A stretch of 64,000 nucleotides of DNA from NCBI GenBank assembly GCA_016946835.1, contig JACVTC010000055.1, positions 365,001 to 429,000 of the forward strand, read 5' to 3'. The position numbers were made by a program, and so were the translations under genes. Within the stretch, counting starts at the first letter, position 1. Each line of letters opens with the position of its first letter. The DNA is from Neocallimastix lanati (nom. inval.) (taxonomy: Eukaryota > Neocallimastigomycota > Neocallimastigomycetes > Neocallimastigales > Neocallimastigaceae). The notes below the pieces were generated by a model, which worked only from the letters and a program-made list of their open reading frames with translations, was not told the DNA's origin and searched no databases. This document shows, in pieces, positions 24,724 to 38,719 of this stretch.

Positions 24724-26187
24724 TATAAAAAAATTATTAATAAATTTATTTTAATATTATTATAATTTTATAGTCAATTAAGTATTTATCTTAAAAAACA
24801 AAAATCATTTATAAGTTTAGTAAATAATATTCAAAATGCTATAAATTCTAAAGATTATCGAAAGAAAGGTTATTCATTTGATAATTATGCAAGAAAAAAT
24901 TGGAATATTTCGAAAGCTCGTATGTTTTATATATATAACTATAATGAATATATATATATATTTAATTTATATATATTATTTAATATATTTATTATAATAA
25001 AAATTTTTATTTAATTAAATTAAAAATTATTTAATAAAATTCATAATTACTTTTAAATAAATTTTATTTATTATTAACATTTTTCTTTTTTTATTTTTTT
25101 TTTTTTATTATTTATTTTATTTTTTTTAATTTTATATGTTTTATTTTATTTTTTAAAATTTATAGAAGCATACCGTTATATAATTTCTGCAAAAATACAT
25201 GATCAATTAAAAGAATTTGAAATTTTACCAAGTAAGATATAGAAATAATAATTACAATGTTGATTCTTATTATTTTTTTTTTTTTCTTTAATATAATTTT
25301 TTTTTTTTTAATATAAATTTAATATTATTATGTTAAATTATTTTATATATATTAATTTTTTTTTTTAATTAAAAATTAATAAAGATTACGAACGTTTATG
25401 TAGAACAATTTCTGCTGTAACTAAAACTCCTGATCAAGTGAAACTTTTATGGAAAAATGTTCTTAAAAAAGTTGAAAATAGACTTGATGAAATTAGTAGT
25501 TCTTTTATTAATAAAGTTTGGAAAGAACTTTGTCAAAATGAAAAATATACTCATATATGTCACGTTGAAAACGATGTAATGAAAAAAACTGATAATATTA
25601 TAAACTCATTTTCAAAAATAGAAACATTTAAAAAAACCAATTCAAAAAGAACCATTAATAAATCATCATGTTCATCTAGTTCATCTCTTTCTTCTCCTTC
25701 AAATATTGAAAATAGCAAACAAATAAATGATAATATTTCTCATAATACATCTGTTGATTCTTCATCTCTTTCAATTATAGATAATAATATCATAAATTCT
25801 AATTTAAGTAATTTACAATTAACTACTTCGCAACAGTTAAACATATCTTCAAAAGTACTACATAACCCTATCAATAATCGTAATAATTATAATTCTCAAA
25901 TTAACTCTATTCATCAAACATTTACATATGACTCTTTAAATAGTAATTATAATTCTAATTCCGCTTTAAACTCCTTACATGAACAAAATAATAATTCCCA
26001 AATTATATATTATTCAGTCCCTGTAACAATTATTAACTCTTCAAATTATAATAAGTATTCTATGATCAATAAACAAACGTATAGTCAAACAACTGTTCCA
26101 GTGACTTCTTCTAATACCATTTACTACATGGTTAATCCATCAAATCAACAATCGGTAATAACAACAAATGCGCCAACCATCAACTGA
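24622..26187 (+). CDS. P1: tandem-family protein, N-terminal 'WNISKAQAYR' domain plus Ser/Asn/Gln-rich tail
   Basis: Exons 24622-24638, 24774-24919, 25166-25231 and 25385-26187 join in frame to 343 residues; introns use GTAATC, GTATGT and GTAAGA donors. The shared domain (residues 1-140) has IYLKKQKSFISLVNNIQ, WNISKAQAYR near 46-55, YERLCR at 78-83, LLWKNVL at 97-103 and a conserved HICHVEN at 133-139. The pattern of an xxISxxxAYR helix, then an exxxR segment and a LLW helix recalls bacterial plasmid/phage ParB- or DUF-type helix-turn-helix proteins; this is inference. The rest is Ser/Asn/Gln-rich with a conserved IIYYSVPVT segment and YSMIN box near the end. No signal peptide or membrane span, so a nuclear or cytosolic regulator is possible. 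P1 has one QQLN unit only. Confidence 0.85.
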
Positions 26188-26590
26188 TTATCAATAAATT
26201 AAATTTTTTAAATTTTATTAATCTATTAGATAACAAAAATTTTTTGAAAATTTTTTTAGAAAAAAAATTTTTTTTAGACTTTCATAAATTTATTATAGAT
26301 AAAAATCAAAAAAAAAAATTTTTTTGATTAAGTAACTTTTTTTTTTATTTTTTGATTCATTTAATCCTTTAACTCTAAAAATTATTAAAAAATTATTTAA
26401 TTTTTTTTACACCTTATGAACATAATTAAAAAAAAAAAAAACTTGAATATAAAATTAATAAAATAAAATAGATATAAAAATTAATAAAACTAGATTAATA
26501 TTCACAAAAATATATATATATACAGAAATTTTAAAAATGATTATTAATAAATTTTAAATTGATAATTTAAATGGATTTTATTTTATTTTA

Positions 26591-26760
26591 TTCAATTTGT
26601 ACTTTATATTTATATTTCAACTATTTATTTTATTTTATTTTATTTTATTCAATTTGTACTTTATTTATTTTTCAACTATTTATTTTATTTTATTTTATTT
26701 TATTCAATCTGTACTTTATATTTATATTTCAACTATTTATTTTATCTTATTTTATCTTAT
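26591..26760. repeat. 55-57-bp minisatellite, same family as at 1.7 kb
   Basis: The core TTCAATTTGTACTTTATATT (last copy TTCAATCTGTAC) starts at 26591, 26648 and 26703 and is followed each time by CAACTATTTATTTTATTTTA. The core differs from that at 1741-1930 by a few substitutions. Confidence 0.85.
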
Positions 26761-27085
26761 TTTACTTTATTTTACTTTTTTTTTTTTATTTTATTTTATT
26801 TTATTTTATTTTTATTATATTTTATTTGATTTTTATGTTATTTTATTTTGATTTTCAATCTATTTCTATTGGGTAATAAAATTAAATATCAGAGCTTATT
26901 TAATTTAATTTGTAAATTCTAACTAAAAATTTAGTTTTGCAGTCAATTTTTTTTTTTTTTAGTTACACAATTTTTAATCGTTAAAGAAATTTTAATATTT
27001 TATTTTTTAAATTTACGGCCAAAAATTTTTAATTTACGCATGAAAAGTAAACATTAATATCATAAACTTTATATTAATATGTCTT

Positions 27086-27125
<40 letters not shown>

Positions 27126-27579
27126 ATGAAAAAACAGTGAAATGTTTAGTGCTTACAATTATTAATTTTTTTTTTATTTTTATTTAAATTTTTAATTTTT
27201 TTTTTATTTTGTTTTGTTTTTTATTTTAAATAAAGTGTGGTATTTAGTAATGAATAATTCTTTTTATTGAACAGTATTTATAGAAATCAATTTAATTTTT
27301 ATTTTATTTTTCATCTATTAATTTATTTAAAAATATCTCTGAATTTTATTTGATGATACAAATTAAATTTTATTTATGTTTAAAATATGTTTATAAAGTT
27401 GGAAATGAAAAATAATTAAAAGAAAAAAAAAAAAAAAAACTAATGATAATAATTAAAAAATAGTTTATTTATTATAAAAAAAAAAATTTTATAAAAGTAT
27501 TAGTAAAAAATTATTTTTAGATTTAATAAAAATAGATTAAAATATAATTTTTAAAATTATATAGTAAAATGTATTTTAG

Positions 27580-27586
27580 TATAAAA
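27580..27586 (+). promoter_or_regulatory. TATA box of gene P2
   Basis: TATAAAA within the conserved block ending GCATTGTTGTTTTCCTTTCT, 185-190 bp before the P2 ATG. Confidence 0.65.
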
Positions 27587-27770
27587 GCATTGTTGTTTTC
27601 CTTTCTATTTATATTTTTTTTTTCATTGTTCTCATTAATTAATATTGGTTAAAAAAAAAAATATATTTTATAATTTTGCTTTGTTCGTTACTACAAAAAT
27701 AGTTCAACAATAAAGCAAATAATAGCCCTTAAAATTTTGATATTATTTACTCTTAAATAATAGCAAAACA

Positions 27771-29714
<1,944 letters not shown>

Positions 29715-31209
29715 TAATAAATTAAACTTTAACTTTTTTTTTTTTTATGTTTTTTTTTAATTAAAAATTTTTTATATAAATAATATACAAAATATTTAGA
29801 ACTTTTATTTCTAGACAATTTTGTAATTTATTAATTTAAATTATTATAAAATTTTGTAATTTATTAATTTAATTATTATAAAATTTTGGAAACTTTATTA
29901 TGGAAATTTTTATAGACTGTTATTAATAAATTATATAAAAATCGGAAAATTTTTTGTTAAAATAATAATAAAAAAAAAAAATTCTTCAATTATTTATTCA
30001 TCTAAACATCATCCAATTATTTATGTATATAATTTATATAAATTGTATTTAAATATTTTTCAAAAGTATGCATATATAAAAAAATAATAATAAAAAAATT
30101 ATAATAATAAAAATAAATAAAAAATAAAAAGATTAAAATAAGAAATTAAAAAAATAAATCTTTAAAAAAAATATTATTGTATTTTAAATTTTCAATAATT
30201 TTGAATTTATATTTAAATATATTTATTTTTTTTTTTTATTTTAATTTTTTTTTATTATTTAATTCTATTTTTTAATTATATTAATAAAAAAAATTTATTA
30301 TAATTTTAGTATTTATCATATTTTTTTTTATTTTATTATTTGTACTTCTTTTTATTTTTTTGTATGAGAATATATTTTATAATCTATCCAATAAAAATAT
30401 GAAGTTTTTTTCTTAAAATAAATATTTATATCAGTATAATTATATATTTACATTTATTATGAACTATACATACTTAAATAATAAAATAATTAAAGTATTA
30501 GTTTAATATTATAATTATTTTATTATTTAAAGTTTTATATATTATAAATAATATAATTTTGTATTTTCTTTGTATACCTTTATAATCATATAATTATAAT
30601 TTTGATTAATTATTATTAGATTTGCGGCCAAAACTGCTTAATTATACATTATTTATATATCATTATCATTAATTAAACATTTATATCATAATTTTTATAT
30701 TAGTATTTATTTAATATAAAAAATGAGTTTATGTTTTTTAAAAATATTAATATAAATCAACGGTCACTTAATTATTTTTTCTTTAATTTTAATTTTTTTT
30801 TTTATTTCAAAAAAAAAAAATTATTGAATAATTCTTATTATTGAATAGTATTTATAGAAACATATTTAATTTTTTATTTTATTTTATTTTTCATCTATTA
30901 GTTTATTTAATAATTTCTTTGAATTTTATTTAATGATACCAATTAAAAATAATTTATTTAAAATTAAAAAAAGATTTTTCTTAAAATATAAATGAAAAAT
31001 TACATTTTAATTTGTTTTGCTGTGTTTTTTAGATTTATTATAGTGGATTGATATTAATTTATTTTTATTTTTTTTTTTAAATGATAAGATTTTTATTATT
31101 TTTTATTTTATTATTTTTTTTTTTAATTTTTATTTTTCTTTGTATATATTTTTTATAATTCTTTAAATAAAAAATAAAAAACTATTAAAAATTATTTTTT
31201 ATTTTTTCT

Positions 31210-31328
31210 TAAGATAGAATATAATTATTATTTATAATTAAAATCAACATAAAAATTAAAATAGTATAATTACAATATTAAATTCTAATGTTGATTTTAA
31301 TTATAAATAATAATTATATTCTATCTTA
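31210..31328. repeat. Perfect 41-bp inverted repeat (hairpin), 37-base loop
   Basis: The left arm 31210-31250 (TAAGATAGAATATAATTATT...) is the exact reverse complement of the right arm 31288-31328. The sister spacer (35060-35145) keeps only the right arm and has part of the loop in inverted orientation. Confidence 0.95.
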
Positions 31329-31896
31329 TTTTATAATATATGATCGTATCGTATAATATATAATAATATAATCATATAATCATAACATGCTAAGATTAAA
31401 TTAAATCATTTAGTTTATTTTTATTAATTTTAATTTTATTATCAAATAATCATTAATTGTACATATCATAATATTATATACGTATCATGAAAATAAAAAA
31501 ATTATCATAAATTTTATAGTATAATGTTTTTTAAATAAAATCATGAATAATAAAATTATATTTCTTAATTATTTTTATTTCTATAAAAATATATTTCTTA
31601 GTAATAAATAATTCTTTAATTGAAAAATATATATAGAAACATATTTAAACATATTTAATTTTTATTTTATTTTTCATCTATTAATTTATTAAAAATAGCT
31701 TTGAGTTCGATTTGATGATATAAATGAAAATAATTATTTTAAATTAAAAAAAAAAAAAAAAAATTAATAATAAAAAATTAGTTTATTTATTATAAAAAAA
31801 AAAATTTTATAAAATATTTATAAAAAATTATTTTTAGATTTAATAAAAATAGATTAAAATATAATTTTTAAAATTATATAATAAAATGTGTTTTAG

Positions 31897-31903
31897 TATA
31901 AAA
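31897..31903 (+). promoter_or_regulatory. TATA box of gene P3
   Basis: TATAAAA in the conserved block TTTTAGTATAAAAGCATTGT about 185 bp before the P3 ATG; the block is identical to that of P4. Confidence 0.65.
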
Positions 31904-32085
31904 GCATTGTTGTTTTCCTTTCTATTTATATTTTTTTTATTGTTCTCATTAATTAAAATTGGTAGAAAAAAATATTATATATATAAAACTTTTCATTGTT
32001 TGTTACTATTAAATAAAAAAAAAAAAAAATTCAAACAATAGCACAAAAATTTTTGATATCATTTAACATTCAAATAATAATTAAA

Positions 32086-33612
32086 ATGGGCAATTATTCT
32101 GAAAGGTAATAATTTTTTTTTATAATAATTATTTTATAATTGAAAAATAATAAATATTTTTATTTTAAAAACTATTAATGAAAAAAAAATAAAATATAAA
32201 ATAAATTATTAATAAACCTTTTTTAATATTTTATAGTCAATTAACTATCTATCTTAAGAAACAAAGATCATTTATAAGTTTAGTTAACAGTATTCAAAAT
32301 TCTATAAATTCTAAAGATTATAGAAAGCAGGGTGATTCATTTGGTAGTTATGTCAGAAAGAATTGGAATATTTCGAAAGCTCGTATGTAATTTTTATGTT
32401 TATTTATTTATTTATTTATTTATTTTTCTTTTTATTTATTTATATATATATGTTCAAAAGAATTTTTTTTTTCAATAAATGATTGAATTATATTAAAAAT
32501 TAATAAATTTCATAATTAATTTCATATCTTAATTTTTATATTTTAATTAATTTCAAATCTATTTTATTTATTAATATCAATATATTTTTTATTTCATTTT
32601 TGAAAATTTATAGAAGCCTATCGTTATATAATTTCAGGAAAAATACTTGATCAACTTAAAGAATTTGAAATTTTACCAAGTAAATAAAATAGAATTAAAA
32701 TAGATTTTTATTATTTTTTAATATATTTATTATTATATGATTAAGTTTAATTAACAAATATTAATATTTTTTTTATTTTAATTAAATATTAAAGATTACG
32801 AACGTTTATGTAGAACAATATCAACTATAACTAAAACTCCTGATCAAGTAAGACTTTTATGGAAAAATGTTCTTAGAAAAGTAGAAAATAGACTTGATGA
32901 AATTAGTAGTTCTTTTATTATTAAAGTTTGGAAAGAGCTTTGTCAAAATGAAAAATATAATCATATATGCCATGTTGAAAATGATTTGATGAAAAAAATT
33001 GATGATTCTTTAAAGACTTTATCAAAAATTAAAATAAATAGAAAAAATGATAATGAAATTGATAATAAATTACAAAACTCAAGTATTCCTTCTCCTTCAT
33101 ACACTGAAAGACATACAAAAATTAATGATAATATTTCTCAAAATACATCTGTTGATTCTTTACCTATTTCAATTACGGATAATAATATAATAAATTCTAA
33201 TTTAAATAATTCACAACAATTAAATAATTCACAGCAATTAAATATTACTTCAGAAGTATTATACAGCCCTATTAATAATTATAATGATTATAATTATCAG
33301 ATTAACACTATTCCTCAAACATTTTCATATGATTCTTTAAATAGTAATTATAATTCTAATTCCTCTTTAAACTCCTTAAATGAACAAAATAATAATTCCC
33401 AAATTATATATTATTCAGTCCCTGTAACTGTTGTAAACTCTTCAAGTTATAATAATTATTCTATGATCAATGAACAAACTTGTGGTCAAACAATACCTAA
33501 TACTATTTACTACATGGTTGATACATCAGATCAACAATCTAGTCAAACAATACCTAATACTATTTACTACATGGTTGATACATCAAATCAACAATCCACA
33601 ACAATCTACTAA
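32086..33612 (+). CDS. P3: tandem-family protein
   Basis: Exons 32086-32105, 32237-32382, 32614-32679 and 32795-33612 give 349 residues with the family domain (MGNYSESQLTIYLKKQRSF, WNISKAQAYR, YERLCR, LLWKNVL, HICHVEN). The tail has two QQLN units and the IIYYSVPVTVVNSSSYN box. A short duplication repeats SQTIPNTIYYMVDTS at the C-terminus, absent from the paralogues. P3 and P4 are nearly identical in exons 2-4 and form the youngest pair; the duplicated unit, gene plus upstream spacer, is about 3.86 kb long. No signal peptide or membrane span. Function unknown. Confidence 0.87.
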
Positions 33613-33872
33613 TTAATAATAAATTAAACTTTATTTTATTTTATTTTATTTATAAAAATTTTTTTAATTAAAAAAAAAAAAAAAAAAAAAGTAATATACA
33701 AAAAATTTAAAATTAATATTTCTAGACTATACCTTTATTAATTTATTTATTTATTTATTTTTTTATTATAAAATTTTGAAAACTTTATTATAGAAATTTT
33801 TATAGAATTTTATTAATTTTTTTTTTAAACAAAAATTTTCTGATTTTTATATAATTAATTAAATATTTTTCG

Positions 33873-33905
33873 GATGAATAAAGAATAATCTATTCTTTAT
33901 TCATC
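33873..33905. repeat. 15-bp-arm hairpin, 3-base loop
   Basis: GATGAATAAAGAATA, ATC, TATTCTTTATTCATC: perfect arms. The P2 downstream spacer has only TTTATTCATC at the same place (about 29992). Confidence 0.9.
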
Positions 33906-33919
33906 TGAACATCATTCAA

Positions 33920-33961
33920 TTATTTATGTATATAATTTATATAAATTATATACATAAATAA
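33920..33961. repeat. 42-bp perfect palindrome
   Basis: The block is its own reverse complement from 33920 to 33961, centred on TTATATAA. In the P2 downstream spacer the matching sequence (from about 30020) stops just past the centre and goes directly into GTATTTAAATATTTTT. Confidence 0.92.
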
Positions 33962-34572
33962 AGTGTATTTAAATATTTTTCAAATGTATGCATACATAAA
34001 AAATAATAAAAAAAATAATAATAAAAAAATATAAAAAATAATATATATATAAAAATAATATAAATAATATTAAAAAATAATAGAAGAAATGAATAAGACT
34101 AAAATAAGAAATTAAAAAATAAATCTTTGAAAAATTAAAATAACCATTATTATATTTTTTTTTTAATAATTTTAAATATGTATGAATAATTTTTAATTTA
34201 TATTTAAATATATTTATTTTATTTTGTTTTTTATTTAATTCTATTTTTTAAGTATTTATCATATTTTTTTTTATTTCATTATTTGTACTTTTTTTTTTTT
34301 TTTTTTTGTATGAGAATATATTTTATAATCTATCCAATAAAAGATATGAAGTTTTTTCCTTAAAATAATATTTATATTAGTATAATTATAAATATATTTA
34401 TATTTAATAAGAATTATACATATTAAACTAATATTGTAATTATTTTATTATTTAAAGTTTTATATATTATAAATAATATAATTTTATATTATCTTTGTAT
34501 ACCTTTATAATCATATAATTATAATTTTTATTAAAATTTAATTATTAAATTTGCGGCCAAAACTTCTTAGTT

Positions 34573-34647
34573 ATGATATAAATGTTTAATTCTAATGATA
34601 TATAAATGAATTATTTATATATCATTAGAATTAAACATTTATATCAT
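34573..34647. repeat. 35-bp-arm perfect hairpin, 5-base loop
   Basis: Left arm 34573-34607, loop GAATT, right arm 34613-34647, exact reverse complements. The P2-P3 spacer has only the right-arm sequence (about 30650-30688). Confidence 0.93.
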
Positions 34648-35754
34648 TATTTTTATATTAGTATTAATTTAATATAAAAAATGAGTTTATGTTCTTTTTA
34701 AAATAATAATATAAATCAATGGTCACTCAATTATTTTTTCTTTAATTTTAATTTTTTTTTTATTTCAAAAAAAAAATATTATTGAATAATTCTTTTTATT
34801 GAATAGTATTTATAGAAAATATTTAGTTTTTTTATTTTATTTTATTTTTCTTCTATTAGTTTATTTAATAATTTCTTTGAATTTTATTTAATGATACCAA
34901 TTAAAAATAATTTATTTAAAATTAAAAAAAAAGATTTTTCTTAAAATATAAATGAAAAATTACATTTTAATTTGTTTTGTTGTGTTTTTTGGATTTATTA
35001 TAGTGGATTGATATTAATTTATTTTTATTAAATAAAAAACTATTAAAAATTATTTTTTATTTTTTCGTAATATTGTAATTATACTATTTAAATTCTTATG
35101 TTGATTTTAATTATAAATAATAATTATATTCTATCTTATTTTATAATATATGATCGTATAATATATAATAATATAATCATATAATTCTAATATGCTTTAA
35201 ATTTTAACATTAATTTAAAATTAATTATATCAAATCATTAATATCTTAACATGCTATGAAAAATTAAACCATTTAGTTTATTTTTATTAATTTTAAATTT
35301 TATGATCAAATAATCAATAATTGTACATATCATAATATATATTTGTATCATGAAAATAAAAAAATTATCATAAATTTTATATTATAATATTTTTTAAATA
35401 AAATCATAATAATAAAAATTATATTTCTTAATTATTTTTATTTCTATAAAAATATATTTCTTAGTAATAAATAATTCTTTAATTGAAAAATATATATAGA
35501 AACATATTTAAACATATTTAATTTTTATTTTATTTTTCATCTATTAATTTATTAAAAATAGCTTTGAGTTCGATTTGATGATATAAATGAAAATAATTAT
35601 TTTAAATTAAAAAAAAAAAAAATTAATAATAAAAAATTAGTTAATTTATTATAAAAAAAAAAAATTTATAAAATATTTGTAAAAAATTATTTTTAGATTT
35701 AATAAAATAGATTAAAATATAATTTTTAAAATTATATAATAAAATGTGTTTTAG

Positions 35755-35761
35755 TATAAAA
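35755..35761 (+). promoter_or_regulatory. TATA box of gene P4
   Basis: TATAAAA in the same conserved block as P3, about 185 bp before the P4 ATG. Confidence 0.65.
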
Positions 35762-35943
35762 GCATTGTTGTTTTCCTTTCTATTTATATTTTTTTTATTG
35801 TTCTCATTAATTAAAATTGGTAGAAAAAAAATATTATATATAAAACTTTTCATTGTTTGTTACTATTAAATAAAAAAAAAAAAAAAATTCAAACAATAGC
35901 ACAAAAATTTTTGATATTATTTAACATTTAAATAATAATTAAA

Positions 35944-37445
35944 ATGGGCAATTATTCTGAATGGTAATAATTTTTTTTATAATTATTATTTTATAATTGA
36001 AAAATAATAAATATTTTTATTTTAAAAACTATTAATTAAAAAAATAAAATATAAAAAATATAAAATAAATTATTAATAAATCTTTTTTAATATTTTATAG
36101 TCAATTAACTATCTATCTTAAGAAGCAAAGATCATTTATAAGTTTAGTTAATAGTATTCAAAATTCTATAAATTCTAAAGATTATAGAAAACAGGGTGAT
36201 TCATTTGGTAGTTATGTCAGAAAGAATTGGAATATTTCGAAAGCTCGTATGTAATTTTTTATTTATTTATTTTTTTATTTATTTATTTATATATATATTT
36301 TCAAAAGAAATTTTTTTTCAATAAATGATTGAATTATATTAAAAATTAATAAATTTCATAATTAATTTCATATCTTAATTTTCATACTTTAATTAATTTC
36401 AAATCTATTTTATTTATTAATATCAATATATTTTTTATTTCATTTTTAAAAATTTACAGAAGCCTATCGTTATATAATTTCAGGGAAAATACTTGATCAA
36501 CTTAGAGAATTTGAAATTTTACCAAGTAAATAAAATAGAATTAAAATAGATTTTTATTATTTTTTAAATATATTTATTATTATATTATTAAATTTAATTA
36601 ATAAATATTAATATTTTTTATTTTAATTAAATATTAAAGATTACGAACGTTTATGTAGAACAATATCAACTATAACTAAAACTCCTGATCAAGTAAGACT
36701 TTTATGGAAAAATGTTCTTAGAAAAGTAGAAAATAGACTTGATGAAATTAGTAGTTCTTTTATTATTAAAGTTTGGGAAGAGCTTTGTCAAAATGAAAAA
36801 TATAATCATATATGCCATGTTGAAAATGATTTGATGAAAAAAATTGATGATTCTTTAAAGACTTTATCAAAAATTAAAATAAATAGAAAAAATGATAATG
36901 AAATTGATAATAAATTACAAAACTCAAGTATTCCTTCTCCTTCATACACTGAAGATCATACAAAAATTAATGATCATATTTCTCAAAATACATCTGTTGA
37001 TTCTTTACCAATTTCAATTATGGATAATAATATAATAAATTCAAATTTAAATAATTCACAACAATTAAATAATTCACAACAATTATATAATTCACAACAA
37101 TTATATAATTCACAACAATTAAATAATTCACAACAATTAAATATTACTTCAGAAGTATTATATAGCCCTATTAATAATTATAATGATTATCATTATCAGA
37201 TAAACACTATTCCTCAAACATTTTCATATGATTCTTTAAATAGTAATTATAATTCTAATTCCTCTTTAAACTCCTTAAATGAACAAAATAATAATTCTCA
37301 AATTATATATTATTCAGTCCCTGTAACTGTTGTAAACTCTTCAAGTTATAATAATTATTCTATGATCAATGAACAAACTTATAGTCAAGCAGTTCCAGTC
37401 ACTTCTTCTAATACTACTTACTACATGGTTAATACTCCAAATTAA
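35944..37445 (+). CDS. P4: tandem-family protein, C-terminus shortened by a stop
   Basis: Exons 35944-35963, 36101-36246, 36460-36525 and 36640-37445 give 345 residues. It is almost identical to P3 in the N-terminal domain (YERLCR, LLWKNVL, HICHVEN), with about five QQLNNS/QQLYNS units and the IIYYSVPVTVVNSS box. Two changes stand out. Exon 1 ends GAATG instead of GAAAG, so the codon across intron 1 becomes Cys instead of Ser. The ORF ends NTPN-stop where the paralogues read NTSNQQS; beyond the TAA the same frame continues for 15 family-like residues (ending EPPQQFIN) to the next TAA at 37491. A CAA-to-TAA change is the simplest cause. The protein may still work, since only the variable end is lost. 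Confidence 0.85.
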
Positions 37446-37532
37446 CAATCAATAATAATTTCTAATGAACCACCACAACAATTCATTAATTAATGATTAA
37501 TTTATTTTTGGATTTTTTCCTTTTTTTTTTTT

Positions 37533-37587
<55 letters not shown>

Positions 37588-38364
37588 TTTAATACAAAAT
37601 TTATTGTTTGTTTATAGACCTTTATTAATTAATTATTAGTAAAATTTTGAAATATTTTGGAGAATTTTTATAGATTTTCATTAGTTTATTAATTTTTAAA
37701 ACATCCATTTATATATGTATATAAATAATAAAAAGTTTAATTTAAATTATTTTACACATAGGTATATACATAATTAAAAATTAAAAAAAATGAAATAAAG
37801 TAAAAAAAAATAAAAAAAAATTTTTAAAAAATCTTTAAAAATATAGTTCATGAAACATATAGAAATATATGCTTATCTGAAAGATTAAAATAATCAAAAT
37901 AAACTATTATTTATCATATGTATATAGACTTATATAATGAAGTCTATATATTTATGTTATTATTTAAAAATAAATAAATAAATAAAATAAAAATATATAT
38001 ATATAAAATATTAAATAAATCTTTTGAAAATATGGATTATTTAATAATTATTTAGATTCATCTAGCATTAATTAATTTAAATTAATATTATAATTTAACA
38101 TAAAAAGAGTACTAAAAATAAATATTTACCGACATTAGTAATTGGTTTTTAGACTTGATAATTTAGAACATAACACGATTATAAGTAATGATTTAATATA
38201 TATTCAATTTTTATTTTTTTTTAAAAAAAAATAAAGTTTTTAATAAATATAGTTAAATAAAAAAAAAATAGAAAGATAAAATAAAATATTATTAAAAAAA
38301 ATGGAGCATTTAAATATTGACTTAAAACATTGATTCATTTGTGTCTTCAATAAATGATATTTAA

Positions 38365-38416
<52 letters not shown>

Positions 38417-38719
38417 AGTTAAAAAAAATAACAAAAATAATAAAAATAATATTATTTTTGAAATGTATGACAAATCATGACTTACTCCTAACCATCTCCA
38501 ATTTATGACGAAATTTTTTTTCAAAGATATTAATATATCTTCAATTCTAATTAAAAAATTGTCTAAAAATAAATAAAAAAAAAAAAAAATACCTTATCTG
38601 ATGTTATTTTTGATTTATAAAAGTTTATGATAACAAATTTATTAAACAAATATCTTTCAATGAATCATTGGATTTAGAGTAAATTAGATGAACAATAAAA
38701 TAAATTATACAATTAACTC
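37446..38719. other. AT-rich intergenic region after P4
   Basis: Has poly-A runs (37540-37578, 38367-38413), a small hairpin around TATATAGACTT/AAGTCTATATA (37921-37950) and no gene. The minus-strand ORF over the A-run is a poly-Phe artefact. Confidence 0.6.

Larger units (their letters stand above)
26188..27770. other. P1-P2 spacer
   Basis: Holds the P1 3' region, the minisatellite at 26591-26760, TAAA repeats (27085-27130) and from about 27245 the P-family upstream block (ATTCTTTTTATTGAACAG, then TCATCTATTAATTTATT and GAATTTTATTTGATGA). The plus-strand ORFs across the minisatellite are products of the TTTTA repeat, not genes. Confidence 0.65.
29715..32085. other. P2-P3 spacer
   Basis: This spacer is a duplicate of the P3-P4 spacer (33613-35943), sharing GGCCAAAACT (30627 and 34555), ATGAGAATATATTTTATAATC (30364 and 34311) and many other phrases in order. 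It has two copies of the P upstream module (about 30820-30940 and 31605-31720) and a perfect hairpin at 31210-31328. No further gene is visible. Confidence 0.75.
33613..35943. other. P3-P4 spacer
   Basis: Paralogous to the P2-P3 spacer over most of its length. It carries three hairpins (33873-33905, 33920-33961 and 34573-34647) where the sister spacer has only one arm each. Two copies of the P upstream module lie at about 34780-34890 and 35465-35580. No other gene. Confidence 0.75.

Noticed and set aside
26571-26876. Phe/Ile/Leu/Tyr-rich ORFs that look like membrane proteins
   Set aside because: They are translations of TTTTA/TTTAT repeats of the minisatellite, with no start context or homologue.
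31689-31695. GTTCGAT as a tRNA T-arm
   Set aside because: No acceptor stem, anticodon arm or D-arm can be formed around it; it lies in the P upstream module.
38240-38524. Minus-strand ORF with poly-Phe
   Set aside because: Caused by a 47-base A-run; no conserved segment.
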